From the NCBI GenBank assembly GCA_934636825.1, contig CAKUBG010000013.1:6158-70157 (forward strand): a stretch of DNA of 64,000 nt, given 5' to 3'. Positions within the stretch are counted from its first letter, which is position 1, and each line of letters opens with the position of its first letter. This stretch comes from an uncultured bacterium. GTDB lineage: Bacteria; Vulcanimicrobiota; Xenobia; Xenobiales; Xenobiaceae. The notes under the pieces were generated by a model that was not told where the DNA came from, searched no databases, and saw only the letters and a program-made list of their open reading frames with translations. Below are positions 62,049-64,000 of this stretch, piece after piece. The position numbers and the translations under genes were made by a program.

Positions 62049-62088
62049 AAAAAATAAGGCCCGGGCGCTTTGAGCGCCCGAGCCTTAT
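62049..62088 (-). terminator. Terminator of the fourth PilX-like gene
   Basis: ATAAGGC, CGGGCGCT, AGCGCCCG and GCCTTAT (62054-62088) form a strong stem. On the minus strand it is followed by TTTTTT. Confidence 0.9.
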
Positions 62089-62105
62089 CGGTTTAGTAGG
62101 CAAAA

Positions 62106-64000
62106 CTAAAAGTTAGAGAACATTACTTGCTTTACTTTTCGCTTTGCGTTGGCAGCCAGGAAAACTCCCATATAGTCCGGATCTAAGGTCATACCGATAG
62201 TGCCGGCATTAATGTTTATTTTTCCTTTACTGTTTTTGCCTGGTGTCTTCTCTTTAGGATCGCCTCCGTAAGCCACCATAGCACCGGTCAAGTTGAGGGT
62301 GCTGTTTTTACCTATGTTGGCATTGATATTCCCCCAGGCATAAATAACACCGGAAATATCTTGGTCAGAATATTTGATCTTTCCATAACGAAGCATTAAA
62401 TCGGATAATTGAGCTTCTTTAGTGTCGCGGAAGTTATCGCTGGCCAGATCCTTATCGACATAGTCCTGGACGTCGCTGACTTTGTCTGGAGACAGATCTA
62501 CATCTGTCTCTTTTTGGTCATCGTCATCATCATCGTCATCTATCTCTGTCCAGTTGTCCTTGTTGGTAAGATAATCGTAAATTGGCTGTTCGCACATTTC
62601 TTTTATCGCACGCATGGTTACGTGAGATTCATTCCCAGTCATGCCATTTTCTGCGCCCCATTTCAGTATAGTGCTTGGATCTACACCGATTTCTTTACTA
62701 GGGTGTCCGTTTCTCCAATCACTGGAACTTGTCTCCATATCGCTGCATAATAGCGCGTAAACTTTTTTAAGTGAATCATAGCCTTTCAAGAACAGCGGAT
62801 CGCCAGTATCTTGGTCCACCAATTGGTGTCCCCCCTCGTTTTGGAGTTCTTTGACTCTCCTTTCTAATTCATTATAAAGGTCATTCTTAAAGTTTGTATA
62901 ACCCTTGTGCTCGTCGTTTATAATATATTTATCACCCGTATTATTGTCCGTCCCGGTACTGCCAGTTCCAGTAATTTTTTCCGATTCGGCTTGTTTAACT
63001 TGCTCGGTTACACCTTCAATAGGCAATAAGTTGACATCGCCTTGGGCGTAAATGGAAACACCTATGCCGGGGTCTGATTCCAAGATGCTGGGACCTTGTA
63101 AAGAAATATTTTCTTTGGAAGTAATGGAGCCGCCGCCTAAGGTTGCTCCTTCAATGTAAATATCATGATCGGAACTTATGATAGGTGAAGTTTGCGTAGC
63201 TTCATTCTTTAAGAAAGCCACTACGGGTCTGGAGGTAGCTGTCTCGCCTTCTTTGTCATAGCGTATGATTAAAGAGGAGGCTTTGCCATCGGAAGCGACC
63301 CAAAGATTGGAGTTTACCTTCATAGTTAGACTGTCTGCATCTATGGTGATGCCTTTCAAGCCGTTTACTAACGAATATTTAGCATCAGAGGGAATCTCTG
63401 TGTCGGGAGGATAATTGCCTACATAGCGCTTGAGTATATTTTTCTTTGTTTTAGGATCTTTACTCCAAACATAGGTGCCTGCTTGAATTTCGACATACTT
63501 CTGCCCTTCGGAATTAGCTTTGGTTACATCATCCCATTCCAAGCGAGTAAAGCTACTTGTGTCGTTACTCTGTTGGGCGGTGTACTTGCTGTCTTCGCTG
63601 ATAGTCTTACCGTTAATACTGTAAGAATAGCCGCTTCCGTAATACAGTTGGCCATTATCGAAATCGACAGTGTTGCTAGTAACTTCTAAGTTGTGCAAGC
63701 TGCGCACCTTAGGAGAACTGCTACCCTTGGCATTGCTTATGCGGATCAAGTTTGAGTCTGTAGTTAAATCACCGGCGGCGCAAGCTACTGAATCGGTAAA
63801 TTGGGTGTCGGAAGATAAAGCTAAATAAGTCTCCACTCGTCTGGGAAGCAACTGTGAAGCTTGTTCAGGTGTTAAGGTAAAAGCTTTATCTAAAGTGAGA
63901 TCGCGTACACCGTTACCGGCAAAACCTTCCACCACCAGATAACAACTTGACTTGCCTAAAGTAAAGCTGCTGGCACCGTCGGCCTCTATACGATCCTTAC
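62106..64000 (-). CDS. Giant PilX-like pilin-family protein 4 (partial, N-terminus outside window)
   Basis: The frame stays open to the window edge, so the N-terminal pilin-like helix (about 170 residues by comparison with the other copies) lies outside. What is seen: KSSCYLVVEGFAGNGVRDLT at the edge, ENISLQGPSILESDPGIGVS, a central module of about 180 residues without cysteines (NGHPSKEIGVDPSTILKWGA, CEQPIYDYLTNKDNWTE has one), an eight-Asp tract (EIDDDDDDDDQKE), then YSDQDISGVIYAWGNINANI and KVKQVMFSNF at the end. An internal GTG at 63935 is not the start. It is nearest to copy 3 in the first half. Confidence 0.75.
   Translation of the reverse strand, partial: KDRIEADGASSFTLGKSSCYLVVEGFAGNGVRDLTLDKAFTLTPEQASQLLPRRVETYLALSSDTQFTDSVACAAGDLTTDSNLIRISNAKGSSSPKVRSLHNLEVTSNTVDFDNGQLYYGSGYSYSINGKTISEDSKYTAQQSNDTSSFTRLEWDDVTKANSEGQKYVEIQAGTYVWSKDPKTKKNILKRYVGNYPPDTEIPSDAKYSLVNGLKGITIDADSLTMKVNSNLWVASDGKASSLIIRYDKEGETATSRPVVAFLKNEATQTSPIISSDHDIYIEGATLGGGSITSKENISLQGPSILESDPGIGVSIYAQGDVNLLPIEGVTEQVKQAESEKITGTGSTGTDNNTGDKYIINDEHKGYTNFKNDLYNELERRVKELQNEGGHQLVDQDTGDPLFLKGYDSLKKVYALLCSDMETSSSDWRNGHPSKEIGVDPSTILKWGAENGMTGNESHVTMRAIKEMCEQPIYDYLTNKDNWTEIDDDDDDDDQKETDVDLSPDKVSDVQDYVDKDLASDNFRDTKEAQLSDLMLRYGKIKYSDQDISGVIYAWGNINANIGKNSTLNLTGAMVAYGGDPKEKTPGKNSKGKININAGTIGMTLDPDYMGVFLAANAKRKVKQVMFSNF

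Noticed and set aside
1..64000. CRISPR arrays, tRNA/rRNA genes, insertion sequences and phage genes
   Set aside because: I saw no spaced direct repeats, cloverleaf-like sequence, transposase motif or integrase in any frame I read.

Overview
The window looks like chromosomal DNA of an LPS-making (diderm), probably anaerobic, non-proteobacterial bacterium. The outer-membrane markers are a BamA C-terminus, Skp/OmpH proteins, LpxD, LpxC, FabZ, LpxA, LpxB and the LptB/LptC/LptFG transport genes. The anaerobic marker is a full-length pyruvate:ferredoxin oxidoreductase. The LptB-LptFG-DUF3084-YqgF gene order, a PSP1/RicT protein, a cyanobacterial-type LpxB-related glycosyltransferase and giant PilX-like proteins recall deep-branching groups such as Synergistota, Negativicutes, Cyanobacteria/Melainabacteria relatives or Eremiobacterota-like lineages. 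I cannot fix the phylum from sequence alone. I saw no tRNA, rRNA, CRISPR array, transposase or phage gene.

Layout. 1-4.7 kb: end of bamA, four OmpH/Skp-like genes in a row (five Skp-like domains) and a short LpxD-type acyltransferase. 4.9-6.7 kb: a large secreted protein of unknown role. 6.9-13.2 kb: the lipid A operon lpxC-fabZ-(Gfo/Idh)-lpxA-lpxB, in which LpxB is fused to a second GT-B glycosyltransferase, followed by an ICMT-like methyltransferase. 13.2-20.6 kb, minus strand: a tight operon with an LpxB-related glycosyltransferase, a metallophosphoesterase, a membrane protein, a second LpxD-like protein, a PmbA/TldE homologue and a degenerate TusA-like protein, preceded by a proline/glutamine-repeat TPR membrane protein. 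21-25 kb: lptC-lptB-lptFG-DUF3084-yqgF. 25-33 kb: a Sel1-repeat protein, a sugar acetyltransferase, DUF554, a serine-rich protein with a clear promoter, PSP1 and an exported oligoendopeptidase F. 33-38.4 kb: an internally duplicated exported protein, then nifJ behind a structured leader. 38.6-40.5 kb: ECF sigma, anti-sigma and a Spy/CpxP-like periplasmic protein. 40.6-43.2 kb: a hypothetical protein and an M48 protease. 43.4-47.2 kb: a divergent sigma-like protein, a double zinc-finger anti-sigma-like membrane protein and a degenerate ABC ATPase. 47.4-54.4 kb: a small secreted protein, htpG, a Bcr/CflA exporter, a POT peptide transporter and an omega-amidase. 54.4-64 kb: four tandem, very large PilX-like pilin-family proteins, the last cut by the window edge.

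How the genes fit together. Most of the first 25 kb builds and exports lipid A/LPS and folds outer-membrane proteins. Two lipid A steps look rearranged. LpxD is represented by a short catalytic-type protein and a separate full-length paralogue lacking the catalytic histidine. No LpxH/LpxI is visible, although a metallophosphoesterase with an LpxH-like GNR[D/E] motif lies nearby. The most unusual parts are the sigma/anti-sigma/pseudo-ATPase trio, the PilX-like array with its swapped central modules, and the long base-paired leader in front of nifJ.
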